Positions 1 through 6,518 are shown, numbered from the stretch's first letter. The stretch: 7,359 nt of DNA from Xanthobacteraceae bacterium (GCA_030037185.1 JASHRR010000548.1:1-7359); one strand, 5' to 3'. Translations and numbers: made by a program. Notes: generated by a model from the sequence alone, not told the origin.

Positions 1-28
1 GCAGCGCAAAAGCGAGGATGCTGGTCAT
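1..28 (-). CDS. N-terminal fragment of an unidentified leftward gene, cut by the window edge
   Basis: Reading leftward from 28, an ATG opens a frame encoding MTSILAFAL before the window ends. A Shine-Dalgarno-like AAGGA (complement of 36-40) lies 7 bases upstream of the ATG, which is a good position and the main reason for calling it. The hydrophobic start could be the beginning of a signal peptide or membrane segment, but nine residues are too few to decide. The function is unknown. It is divergent from phnA, with about 800 bases between them. Confidence 0.45.
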
Positions 29-112
29 GTCCTTGTCCTTCCGCTTTCCTTTTAAGCTGTCGCCCCGCGGTCGAACTGTGAGGGAGCCGAATTTCTGGGA
101 TCTGTCCGTCAG

Positions 113-128
113 GTAAAGTTTTGTAAAG
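113..128. promoter_or_regulatory. Direct repeat GTAAAG-N4-GTAAAG, possible response-regulator site
   Basis: Two identical GTAAAG hexamers at 113-118 and 123-128 are spaced exactly 10 bases start to start, so they lie on one face of the helix. Tandem half-sites with this spacing are typical of OmpR/PhoB-type response regulators. The site lies 85 bases upstream of the leftward ATG at 28, a sensible place for an operator of that gene. Which protein binds is unknown. Confidence 0.3.
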
Positions 129-130
129 AC

Positions 131-730
131 ACGTGCGGCCCGTTGCGGCCGAAAGCTTGTTGAGGCTCATCGTTCAGAGATGCTCGGACTGCCGGCCTGC
201 AGCAGCCTGTTGGCATCGTTTGCCGACGACCGGTATCGCTCAAACCGGACCGCCCGCTGTGTCGCGATCGCGCACGGCGGACCCACGGGCATTGCGGATG
301 GTCGGGGGGCGAGGGCCGACCGAGCAGCAAACGGTGTCCGCGAGGCGAAAGATCAAACGGCGGCTGGACGGCTTATAAGGAGGACTTGGCGATTCCCAGT
401 CGAGGCGAGCGCAAAGCGGGCGCCCAAATTCACTGCCTCGCTGGCCCTCGGCTCGGGTCGTGCATGCGCACGACTCTGCCAGGCCAGGCCCATCGCGAGG
501 TTGCGGGCGCATGGCAACGGTCACCAGGAGCGCCCTCTCTGCCGCCGCCGCTCACCAGGATTTGTGACCGAGCGATGGGCGCTGCGAGGCGATAGTTTGA
601 CCGGACCCATGCCAAATTTGCCGACTTGACGTCCGCAAACTTCGAGCGCCATCTTCGGCTGGACGGCGACAAAGCTGCGCCTGCAGGTCTGCATTGACGT
701 GCCAGCGTGTGACCCGAGAAACCGCCCGGC
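131..730. other. Stretch without a recognisable gene
   Basis: Several frames stay open here on both strands, as expected by chance in GC-rich DNA, but none gives a protein I recognise, a credible start with ribosome binding site, or motif conservation. The stretch holds a short hairpin at 457-474. It may contain the remains of a decayed gene, but nothing identifies which. Confidence 0.5.
457..474. repeat. Inverted repeat GTCGTGC-N4-GCACGAC
   Basis: A perfect 7-base inverted repeat with a 4-base ATGC spacer, extendable by one wobble and one further pair on the outside. No T-run follows, so it is not an intrinsic terminator. It could be an operator half-site pair or a structure in a decayed gene. 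Confidence 0.35.
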
Positions 731-731
731 G

Positions 732-746
732 TGGCACCTCGGTAGC
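732..746 (+). promoter_or_regulatory. Sigma-54-like -24/-12 element upstream of phnA
   Basis: TGGCAC at 732-737 is followed after 5 bases by TAGC at 743-746, which puts the GG and GC dinucleotides at the spacing required by sigma-54 (consensus TGGCAC-N5-TTGC). The -24 core is perfect; the -12 core has one mismatch (TAGC for TTGC). Transcription would start about 80 bases before phnA. I scanned about 150 bases upstream and saw no NifA-type TGT-N10-ACA activator site, so the call is tentative. Confidence 0.3.
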
Positions 747-837
747 GTAACCGGGCTGACCGAGGAGCTGGCGGCGCGCACCTTTGCTGATCGGAGGCTT
801 GGCCGTGGTCCCATCTGCTGCAAAATCCGGTAATGCC

Positions 838-2076
838 ATGGACACGGTCATCAAGGTTAATGGGCGGGGTTACGCCGTGCCCAAGCGTCCGACCGTGGTG
901 ATTGTGGTCGACGGCTTCGATCCCGCCTATCTCGAACACGGTTTCGCCGACGGCTCGCTGCCCACCATGAAGTCTTTCGTCAAATGCGGCTTCGTCGGCA
1001 TCGCCGATTGCTCGATGCCGAGTACCACAAACACCAACAACACCTCGATCGTCACTGGGGTGCCACCGGCGGTGCACGGCATCAACGGCAACTACTATCT
1101 CGATCGCAAAACCGGCAAAGAGATGATGATTACCGATGCAAGTCTACTGCGCTGCGACATCATTCTGGGGGTCATGAGCCGTGCCGGCGTGACCACCGCG
1201 GTGATCACCGCCAAGGCTAAATTGCTCAAGGTCTTGGCGCATGGACTATCGGGCATTTGCTTTTCGTCTGAACATGCCCATAAAGTCACTCTTGCGGATA
1301 ACGGAATCGACAATGTCGAGGCATTGGTCGGACGACCGCAGCCCGATCAGTATTCGGCGGACCTTTCGCTGTTTGTGCTTGATGCCGGCGTGAAGCTGTT
1401 GTCGTCCACTCGACTCGATCTTATCTATCTGTCGACCTCCGATTATGTGCAGCACAAGCACCCTCCCGGTGAACCCGAAGCGGACGCCTATCACCAAGCG
1501 GTGGACGCCAGCATCGCCAGGCTGATTGAACTCGGTGCCACCGTCGCTGTCACCGCTGATCATGGCATGAACGACAAGACTGCCAGCGACGGCACGGCGA
1601 ACGTCATCTACCTCGAAGATAAACTCAATTCGCGCTTCGGCGCTGGCACGGTGCGGGTGATCTGCCCAATCGCGGATCCATTCGTGCGGCATCATGGTGC
1701 GCTGGGATCGTTCGTGCGGGTGCACCTTCGCAGGCCGGCGGACCTCCAGTCCATGATGGCATTGACGCGAACGCTGCCAGGCATCGAATTAGTTCTCGAC
1801 AAGCGCCAAGTCTGCGTGCAATTCGACTTGCCGCTTGATCGAGAGGGGGACTTCGCCGTGTTCAGCGACCGCAACACGGTCGTTGGGGCGCGCCGAGAGG
1901 ATCATGATCTCAGCCAATTGGCGGGGCACCGCCTTCGCTCCCACGGTGGTCTCGCAGAACAGAAGGTTCCGTTCCTGCTGTCGCGGCCACTCAAGCCGGC
2001 CTATCGCGAGCGCGCGAAAGACGGACCTTTGCACAACTACGACATTTTTGACTTTGCCCTGAACGGCGTCGAATAG
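838..2076 (+). CDS. phnA: Phosphonoacetate hydrolase (alkaline phosphatase superfamily)
   Basis: This 412-residue protein should hydrolyse phosphonoacetate to acetate and phosphate by cleaving the C-P bond, as a cytoplasmic, dimetal (zinc) enzyme. It aligns along its whole length with Sinorhizobium meliloti PhnA as I recall it. The visible superfamily residues are Asp25 in VVDGFDP, nucleophile Thr64 in PSTTNTNN, Asp202 and His206 in STSDYVQHKH, Asp241-His242 in TADHGMN and His369 in RSHGGL; the AKAKL lysines at 126 and 128 correspond to substrate-binding lysines. No catalytic residue is missing. I chose the ATG at 838 because MDTVIKVNGRGYAVPKRP matches the family N-terminus; an in-frame ATG at 784 would add 18 unmatched residues. 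The ribosome binding site at 838 is weak. No phnW, phnY or transporter is adjacent, so it appears as a stand-alone gene. The extra C-terminal residues after the RSHGGL block are slightly longer than in the S. meliloti enzyme. Confidence 0.93.
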   Translation: MDTVIKVNGRGYAVPKRPTVVIVVDGFDPAYLEHGFADGSLPTMKSFVKCGFVGIADCSMPSTTNTNNTSIVTGVPPAVHGINGNYYLDRKTGKEMMITDASLLRCDIILGVMSRAGVTTAVITAKAKLLKVLAHGLSGICFSSEHAHKVTLADNGIDNVEALVGRPQPDQYSADLSLFVLDAGVKLLSSTRLDLIYLSTSDYVQHKHPPGEPEADAYHQAVDASIARLIELGATVAVTADHGMNDKTASDGTANVIYLEDKLNSRFGAGTVRVICPIADPFVRHHGALGSFVRVHLRRPADLQSMMALTRTLPGIELVLDKRQVCVQFDLPLDREGDFAVFSDRNTVVGARREDHDLSQLAGHRLRSHGGLAEQKVPFLLSRPLKPAYRERAKDGPLHNYDIFDFALNGVE

Positions 2077-2114
2077 CCGCTGGAACGAAGCTGAGCTTTG
2101 CGAATGCGCAGAGG

Positions 2115-2279
2115 ATGACACAAACGCGAACTGCCCGCTCAGCAATTGATATCGCAGGGCCCGCGCCGCATTTCCCAACTCGAGTGCTTGCGGTGGTGAT
2201 GGGCCGTGTGGCCCAATGCACCGGCGCGCCTCATGCGGTCCCGCCGTCGAGTCGCCCGACGTACCGCCTGCGCAAGTGA
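2115..2279 (+). CDS. Possible small protein of 54 residues, unrecognised
   Basis: The frame starts with MTQTRTARSAIDI and ends with PTYRLRK. Its stop overlaps the start of the next small ORF as TGATG. The purine-rich AGAGG directly abuts the ATG, which is too close for an effective ribosome binding site. There are no membrane segments or motifs. It begins 38 bases after phnA ends, so it could be co-transcribed, but a chance ORF is the more likely explanation. Confidence 0.15.
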   Translation: MTQTRTARSAIDIAGPAPHFPTRVLAVVMGRVAQCTGAPHAVPPSSRPTYRLRK

Positions 2280-2401
2280 TGAGCGATGGTGAAGAAACCG
2301 CGCCGATAAAGAAATTGCCGAACCATAGAGATCATTCCTGCACCTTCGCAACTCTCGCGCAGGCCCCAAAGCGCGTTATCGCACGTTTCGTTGCGCGCTG
2401 A
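2279..2401 (+). CDS. Possible small protein of 40 residues, coupled to the preceding ORF
   Basis: The ATG shares its A with the preceding TGA stop (TGATG), the classical arrangement for translational coupling. The peptide begins MSDGEETAPIKKLPNHRD, a polar start resembling ordinary cytoplasmic N-termini, and ends RVIARFVAR. The same frame is open further upstream from an ATG at 2216, so the start is not certain. No family is recognised, and a chance ORF or gene remnant is possible. Confidence 0.15.
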   Translation: MSDGEETAPIKKLPNHRDHSCTFATLAQAPKRVIARFVAR

Positions 2402-2640
2402 CCTTCGCAAAGCAAATTGACGATCGTAATTGCGCAGTTGATATTCTGTCGTCGGCGCCAGTTGCCATAGAGTTGCAACTCTTGCAGAATGCGCGGCCGG
2501 TCACGGGTTCTGTCCTTTTCTGTGCCGTTATGGAGCCAGCGGTCAGAAGCTGGCCGCCCTACCCGCGCAGGCGCCGTCATCACGGGCAGTGTCTTCGCCG
2601 GTTCGGCGAGTTCGGCCGAAAATTCGCTATTTTCGCGCAT
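2332..2640 (-). CDS. Unrecognised 102-residue ORF downstream of the HExxH gene
   Basis: A leftward frame starting at 2640, 20 bases past the stop of the HExxH gene and in the same direction, so co-transcription is possible. The product starts MRENSEFSAELAEPAKTLP, is rich in Arg and charged residues, and has no membrane segment or recognisable motif. Against it, no Shine-Dalgarno sequence precedes the ATG, and the start lies inside inverted-repeat DNA. It could be a hypothetical gene, a remnant of an insertion element, or chance. Confidence 0.22.
   Translation of the reverse strand: MRENSEFSAELAEPAKTLPVMTAPARVGRPASDRWLHNGTEKDRTRDRPRILQELQLYGNWRRRQNINCAITIVNLLCEGQRATKRAITRFGACARVAKVQE
2469..2482. 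repeat. Perfect 14-base palindrome AGAGTTGCAACTCT
   Basis: The sequence equals its own reverse complement with no spacer. This fits a dimeric regulator operator or a chance palindrome. It lies about 180 bases from the end of the HExxH gene and far from any convincing start codon. Confidence 0.4.
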
Positions 2641-2662
2641 TTGGGGCGATTTTGCGCTTTTT
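2617..2662 (+). terminator. Tandem hairpins ending in a T-run
   Basis: The first hairpin is CGAAAAT (2617-2623), loop of 5, ATTTTCG (2629-2635), a perfect 7-base stem. The second, sharing one base with it, is GCGCA (2635-2639), 13 bases, TGCGC (2653-2657), directly followed by TTTTT (2658-2662). The T-run follows in the rightward direction, so it would stop transcripts coming from phnA before they read antisense into the HExxH gene. The second stem is short and its loop long, so efficiency is doubtful. Confidence 0.3.
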
Positions 2663-3458
2663 AGAACATCCTTGAGACATCTCGTATATACTCAATGCGA
2701 GCCCGTAAAGGGTTCCATTTACATAGGTTAGCTGGTATTCCAGCAATTTGATTGCAGATGTCAGGCATGACATCAATAAAAGGATCAATATAGACACTAT
2801 ATTGAATATAAAACGCAGAATCTTTCATTGGCTCTGTAGGTTGAAAATAATTCTTACGTAGCGGTGTAAATCGCAGATTATGGCTACCGCGCAAATCATT
2901 ATTTCTTCCGCTCGCCGATAGATAAATGTTTGAAATCATAATTGAGATTAGATCCTCAACGTTATCATAGTCAACGACCGGTGTATTTTGTCTTAATCCA
3001 CGCATCATCCGCAGCGCATGCACCATCTCATGAAGCAAAACGTCATCAGCATGGTAATGATGACCGGGGTCATAACTTCTCTCCTCGTTACTACTTATCC
3101 AGGTTTGCGGATCAAACCTAATTTCTACATCCGAACCGCACCCTCCAGCTGCAGCGGAGGCTTCGCTGCGCGGGATCGCTCCAGTTTTTCCGATCGCCAA
3201 GTCATTTAAGCGCACAATCGTCAACCGCCTGCTATTAAAGCAAATCGCCAGAAGTATGATCTTCCCGACGTTTGATGCAGCTATCGCCTGCAAAACTTGC
3301 AGAGTCTTAGACTCGAAGTCGCGCGCGAGAGGGTCACTCGTTGACCTCGGATCAGACCTGGAGAACCGGAGAGGAGGTTCGTAGGGTATTACGTCATCAA
3401 AATCGACTAAACCTCTGCTACCGTCGATGATAATATTTTGTCCCCAATAGGCGGTCAT
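2661..3458 (-). CDS. HExxH zinc metallopeptidase, M91 (NleD/HopH1)-like; possible type III effector
   Basis: The 265-residue product has the zinc-peptidase motif HEMVH at residues 143-147 (codons at 3032-3018), followed about 20 residues later by DYDNVEDLISIMISNIYLS. Glu168 or Asp169 there could be the third zinc ligand. The order of a VEIRFDPQTW strand, LLHEMVHALR helix, acidic YDN-E helix and SGRNNDLRGSHN loop fits Peptidase_M91 (PF14891), which includes NleD and HopH1, injected proteases of animal and plant pathogens. I chose the start at 3458 because GGAGG (3468-3464) lies 5 bases upstream; an in-frame ATG at 3512 would add 18 residues but has no ribosome binding site. The gene is much richer in A and T than its neighbours (18 G/C in 60 bases at 2761-2820), suggesting recent transfer. 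There is no signal peptide and no secretion-system gene nearby. Family assignment is moderately sure; effector function is inferred. Confidence 0.65.
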   Translation of the reverse strand: MTAYWGQNIIIDGSRGLVDFDDVIPYEPPLRFSRSDPRSTSDPLARDFESKTLQVLQAIAASNVGKIILLAICFNSRRLTIVRLNDLAIGKTGAIPRSEASAAAGGCGSDVEIRFDPQTWISSNEERSYDPGHHYHADDVLLHEMVHALRMMRGLRQNTPVVDYDNVEDLISIMISNIYLSASGRNNDLRGSHNLRFTPLRKNYFQPTEPMKDSAFYIQYSVYIDPFIDVMPDICNQIAGIPANLCKWNPLRARIEYIRDVSRMF

Positions 3459-3481
3459 TTCACCCTCCGTCTCCCAGGCCC

Positions 3482-3871
3482 TCAGGTACGATTGCACTTG
3501 GGTGGGTCGCATGAAGACCTAATCAGGTTCACTGGCGTCTGCATCGATAGGCCGCCTTGGGTAATGCCGGTAGAGATGTCATCCGGGCTGCCGCTCTGGC
3601 GCTGCCGTTGACCCGGAGGTGGGGGATGCCCGCGCTCTGGGCCGGACCTCGAGCGCTCGGTGCCTTGGCGTCCGCCGACGGCGGAGCCTGACGGCATCAC
3701 CGATCCCGGATGTACATTCCCAAGGCCAACGGCAAAACCAGGCCGCTGGGCCCCGCCTTGCGCGATGGTCCGCCTGACGGCAGCGATGCTGGTGCTGGAA
3801 CCGATCTTCGGCCGACCTTCCACCGGCGCAGTATGCCTACTCCGAAACTCACCTGGACAGCAGGCCAGCAC
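3482..3871 (-). pseudogene. Gly/Pro/Gln-rich open frame, possible detached N-terminal region of the HExxH protein
   Basis: This frame, opening with GTG at 3871, encodes a low-complexity, probably disordered sequence (RSGPERGHPPPPGQRQRQ, then SPDDISTGITQGG) with no fold or motif. It ends at 3482, overlapping the start of the HExxH frame in another phase. A single frameshift near 3482-3520 would join the two into a protein with a disordered N-terminus, a plan common in type III effectors. Against this, the HExxH gene has its own good ribosome binding site. The frame is also in phase with the end of the MocR gene and open from its stop onward, and such open stretches arise by chance in GC-rich DNA. 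No ribosome binding site is seen for the GTG. Confidence 0.22.
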
Positions 3872-3964
3872 GCAGCCTTGGGCTAAGCTTGCCGCAGGTC
3901 CGTTGAGGACAAGACAGCTGGCGAGGTCGTTCTGGGGTCGGATGGCGACGGCTCGACCACAAGC

Positions 3965-5341
3965 TCATACAATCTGCCTCGCAACCGGCGAGTATCTCAG
4001 CGCAGCTTGAAGGACGTCGAGACCACGTGCCAATTCGGCGCGCGTCGATACCGCGCCGAGCGAGACTCGAATTGCATGCGGCGCCTCCGAACCCACGCTG
4101 AATGCGTCGCTGGTCACGACTGCCAATCCGCGACGTCGCACATGCTCGGAAAATTCCGCGCGATTCCAGCCGGTCGGCAGCGGCAGCCAGAGGTGATGGC
4201 CAAAGCGGTGAGCCGCGAAGGAATACCCAGACAGCGCCTTTGCAGCAAGCTTCTGGCGAAACGCGGCCTCGGCGCGGATCGACCCTATGATTGCGTCGAC
4301 GGTACCATCGCGCAGCCAACGTATTGCGAGCGCTGCCGTCAGCGGCGTTGCCATTTGCATAGTGGCGTTGAGAGCGCCTGCCAATATGTCTGCCGCGACG
4401 CGCTGGGGAGCCGCGACGAACGAAACCCGCAGTCCGGGTGCAACGCATTTCGACAGGCTTGCTGCCAAATAGGCTTGCTCGGGAACAAGTGACGCAAGGG
4501 TGGTGCAATCCTTGTCCAGCCGCCCGTAAGCATCGTCCTCGATGAGGAGCACGTTCGCTCGTGCGATGACGCTGGCGACCTGGCGGCGGCGGACCGGCGT
4601 CATGGATGCAGCTGTCGGATTGTGAATGGTTGGCGTGAGGTAGACCAACTTCGGCTTATGCCGCCGGCAAGCGGATGCCAGCGCATCCGGCAGCACACCC
4701 TGCTGGTCCATCGGTACGCCGATCAGCCCAACTCCGAACAATGACGCTGCCGCACGTATTCCCGGGTAGGTGAGTGTCTCCGTAAGTATGACGTCGCCGG
4801 GCCTGGTCAGGGCGCCCAATAAGGCGGCCAGCGCAGCTTGCGTTCCGCTGCTGATGATTACACGTTCGGCCTCAAGGCCCGGCAGGCGCGTGCGCATCCA
4901 CTGCGCCGCAGTCGCCCGTTCGTCGTCGCTACCGCCGGCCGGGCGATAGGTAAGATAACGGGCGAGCCCCACCTCACGCGACAGCGCATCAATTCCCCGG
5001 ATGAGGCGCCCCTCAAGGTCGGCCTCGGCCGGCTGGGGCGGCAAATTCATCGACAGGTCAATTTCCGCTCGCGCGATCGGCGGCAGACGAACCTCGGCAG
5101 CGCTTTCCGCCACGAACGTTCCACGGCCAACCCGCGCCTCGGTGAGTCCGCGTTGTCGTGCCTCCGCATAGGCGCGGGTGACAGTAGTGAGGTCGATGTC
5201 GAGCGCCCGCGCGAGCGCCCGGTGCGTGGGAAGACTCTGACCTCGCCGCAATCGACCTCGGCTGATGTCGGTGGCCAGCGCGTCGACGATACGCAGATAG
5301 AGGGGGCCGCCGCGGTCCGAAATTGTAGGGGTCCACTCCAT
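3965..5341 (-). CDS. MocR-type transcriptional regulator (GntR winged helix fused to a PLP aminotransferase-like domain)
   Basis: The 458-residue protein has the full MocR layout. Residues 1-78 form a GntR winged helix (PLYLRIVDAL, then LPTHRALARALDIDLTTVTRAY, GRGTFV), and residues from about 90 to 450 form a fold-type I aminotransferase-like domain. Pyridoxal phosphate residues are intact: Asn241 in IHNPT, Asp269 and Tyr272 in EDDAYG, Schiff-base Lys298 in SLSKCVAPGLR, and carboxylate-binding Arg425 in AIRVSLG. Members sense an amino-acid-like ligand or PLP and control a neighbouring, often divergent gene. Start choice: AAGGA (5352-5348) lies 6 bases before the ATG. The protein is divergent from the DUF983 gene with 122 bases between the starts, which suggests that it controls that gene and itself. 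The ligand is unknown. A plain aminotransferase is unlikely given the DNA-binding domain. Confidence 0.92.
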   Translation of the reverse strand: MEWTPTISDRGGPLYLRIVDALATDISRGRLRRGQSLPTHRALARALDIDLTTVTRAYAEARQRGLTEARVGRGTFVAESAAEVRLPPIARAEIDLSMNLPPQPAEADLEGRLIRGIDALSREVGLARYLTYRPAGGSDDERATAAQWMRTRLPGLEAERVIISSGTQAALAALLGALTRPGDVILTETLTYPGIRAAASLFGVGLIGVPMDQQGVLPDALASACRRHKPKLVYLTPTIHNPTAASMTPVRRRQVASVIARANVLLIEDDAYGRLDKDCTTLASLVPEQAYLAASLSKCVAPGLRVSFVAAPQRVAADILAGALNATMQMATPLTAALAIRWLRDGTVDAIIGSIRAEAAFRQKLAAKALSGYSFAAHRFGHHLWLPLPTGWNRAEFSEHVRRRGLAVVTSDAFSVGSEAPHAIRVSLGAVSTRAELARGLDVLQAALRYSPVARQIV

Positions 5342-5463
5342 ACAATATCCTTACACTGAGCTTGAATGCGCGGACGGCAGGTGAAATATCGGCAATCAAC
5401 GCCGTTGGCAAGACCTTCACGTTGCGCCGATAGGCAACCGAGATACATAGAGGAGCTGTCGTC
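5342..5463. promoter_or_regulatory. Shared divergent control region with two short dyads
   Basis: This 122-base region must hold the promoters of both the MocR gene (leftward) and the DUF983 gene (rightward). It contains the 11-base perfect dyad CAACGCCGTTG at 5397-5407 and GTTGC-N8-GCAAC at 5421-5438. Both centre on GTTG/CAAC arms, so they may be related operator sites. AGGAG at 5451-5455 is the ribosome binding site of the rightward gene. MocR regulators usually bind repeats in just such a region, but the motif for this one is not known to me. Confidence 0.4.
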
Positions 5464-5937
5464 ATGTCTGCCTTGGCATCGCTGTCGCTCTCGATTTTCG
5501 GACATGGGCATAAAGACACAACATCCGCCCAAGCAGTGTTGCGCGGGCTGCGCGGGAGATGCCCGAACTGCGGTCGTGGACACATGTTCACCGGCTTCCT
5601 CAAGGTGGCGGACTATTGCCCGGCATGCGGCGAAGAGCTGTTTCACCAACGCGCCGACGACTTCCCTGCCTATCTGGACATTCTCCTGGTCGGCCACACG
5701 GTGGTTCCGTTGGCGTTGCTGGTCGAGACCCAATACGCGCCCGCGATGTGGCTGCAGCTCGCCGCATGGGTGCCGCTCACCATCGGCCTTTCGCTTGGCC
5801 TCCTACAGCCGCTCAAGGGCGCGATCATCGCCATCCAGTGGTTTGGCGGCATGCATGGATTTGCGCGCTCACGCGCGCGGCGTCGCCGACGTGCGCCGAC
5901 ACGGTCGAACCATGCAATCACGCCGGCCAATCCGTGA
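5464..5937 (+). CDS. DUF983 family zinc-ribbon membrane protein
   Basis: The 157-residue protein carries two CxxC knuckles, CPNCG (Cys33, Cys36) and CPACG (Cys52, Cys55), that should bind one zinc. Two hydrophobic segments at about 70-88 and 96-116 probably span the inner membrane. The order GLRGRCPNCGRGHMF, DYCPACGEEL, DDFPAYLDI is characteristic of DUF983, a small membrane family widespread in alphaproteobacteria with no established biochemical function. The start is supported by AGGAG 8 bases upstream. The C-terminus is unusual: after HGFARSRARR it has a strongly basic run with about eight arginines within twelve residues and then a polar tail, so it may be extended compared with relatives. 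The divergent MocR gene suggests ligand-controlled expression. Confidence 0.88.
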   Translation: MSALASLSLSIFGHGHKDTTSAQAVLRGLRGRCPNCGRGHMFTGFLKVADYCPACGEELFHQRADDFPAYLDILLVGHTVVPLALLVETQYAPAMWLQLAAWVPLTIGLSLGLLQPLKGAIIAIQWFGGMHGFARSRARRRRRAPTRSNHAITPANP

Positions 5938-6487
5938 GGCGAGCGCGGCCTCCATTTGCTGAGAATGGGCGAGCTGTTGTGCAATCCAGGCAACGACGAA
6001 CCGCATGGGCTCGAGCCGATTTCGGATCCGGAAATTCTGCGTGCGCGTCCATGCCGAAATTCCGCAACACCTGCGAACGAAGTCAGACCATAAACCGGCG
6101 GTGCGCCCACGCGCGTCGCGGGTATCAATGTAGTGGCTGCGGACATAGCGCCGTCACAGGACGGATGCAGTGCCGCTTGCGAGTTTGCCGGGTAGCCGTT
6201 CGACCACAACAGCAACTTACCGCTGTCGGCGCGCGTAGCTTATCCGCTCCCGCTTTTTGCGGCTGAACGGGCTGGATACCCGGGCACCGGCAGCACGGCA
6301 GCGTTGTGGTATCTTTTGACGGCCGATTACCGATCATCGAACCGCGACCGCCGTTATTCCGTGGAGTAGCGATTCTCCGGTACGATGGCCTTGGTGCAAG
6401 CCGTCTCCGTGCAGGCCCGAATAATTCCAAATAGACCGGACTAGGGGGATGAGAACCGGGCCGCATACCGATGCAGCGATGGTATCG

Positions 6488-6518
6488 GTCCCCGCTTTAA
6501 AAATGGGAAAAGTGGGAC
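6488..6518. repeat. Bulged hairpin GTCCC-C-GCTTT / AAAGT-GGGAC
   Basis: GTCCC (6488-6492) pairs with GGGAC (6514-6518). After a bulged C, GCTTT (6494-6498) pairs with AAAGT (6509-6513) with one G-T wobble, leaving a 10-base A/G-rich loop. The sequence after it is GGTTTGTGG rather than a T-run, so it is not a clear terminator. Confidence 0.3.

Larger units (their letters stand above)
2077..2660. other. Region between phnA and the HExxH gene, without a firm gene
   Basis: The two flanking genes converge here. I see no intrinsic terminator directly after phnA. The region holds two tiny overlapping rightward ORFs (2115-2279 and 2279-2401), a leftward ORF of 102 codons (2332-2640), a perfect palindrome (2469-2482) and two hairpins (2617-2662). 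None of the ORFs is recognisable, and this may be remnant DNA. Confidence 0.5.

Noticed and set aside
180..629. Rightward open frame of 149 codons
   Set aside because: It is dominated by Arg, Ala and Gly with no motif, no ribosome binding site and no recognisable family; chance openness is enough to explain it.
430..1077. Long leftward open frame overlapping the start of phnA
   Set aside because: It is antisense to the well-supported phnA N-terminus, matches no family I know, and long antisense frames are normal in GC-rich DNA.
3908..3930. Possible tts box (type III regulon promoter) upstream of the HExxH gene, leftward GCCAGCTGTCTTGTC
   Set aside because: It shares only part of the GTCAG-TT-TCG pattern, lacks the rest of the box, and lies more than 400 bases from the chosen start; not strong enough to report.
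5047..5733. Leftward open frame of 228 codons across the regulator/DUF983 junction
   Set aside because: It is antisense to the DUF983 gene and overlaps the MocR start in another frame; both of those genes have intact family motifs.
5936..5952. GAGGC-N7-GCCTC hairpin at the end of the DUF983 gene
   Set aside because: The stem has only five pairs, overlaps the stop codon and is not followed by a T-run, so a terminator call is not justified.
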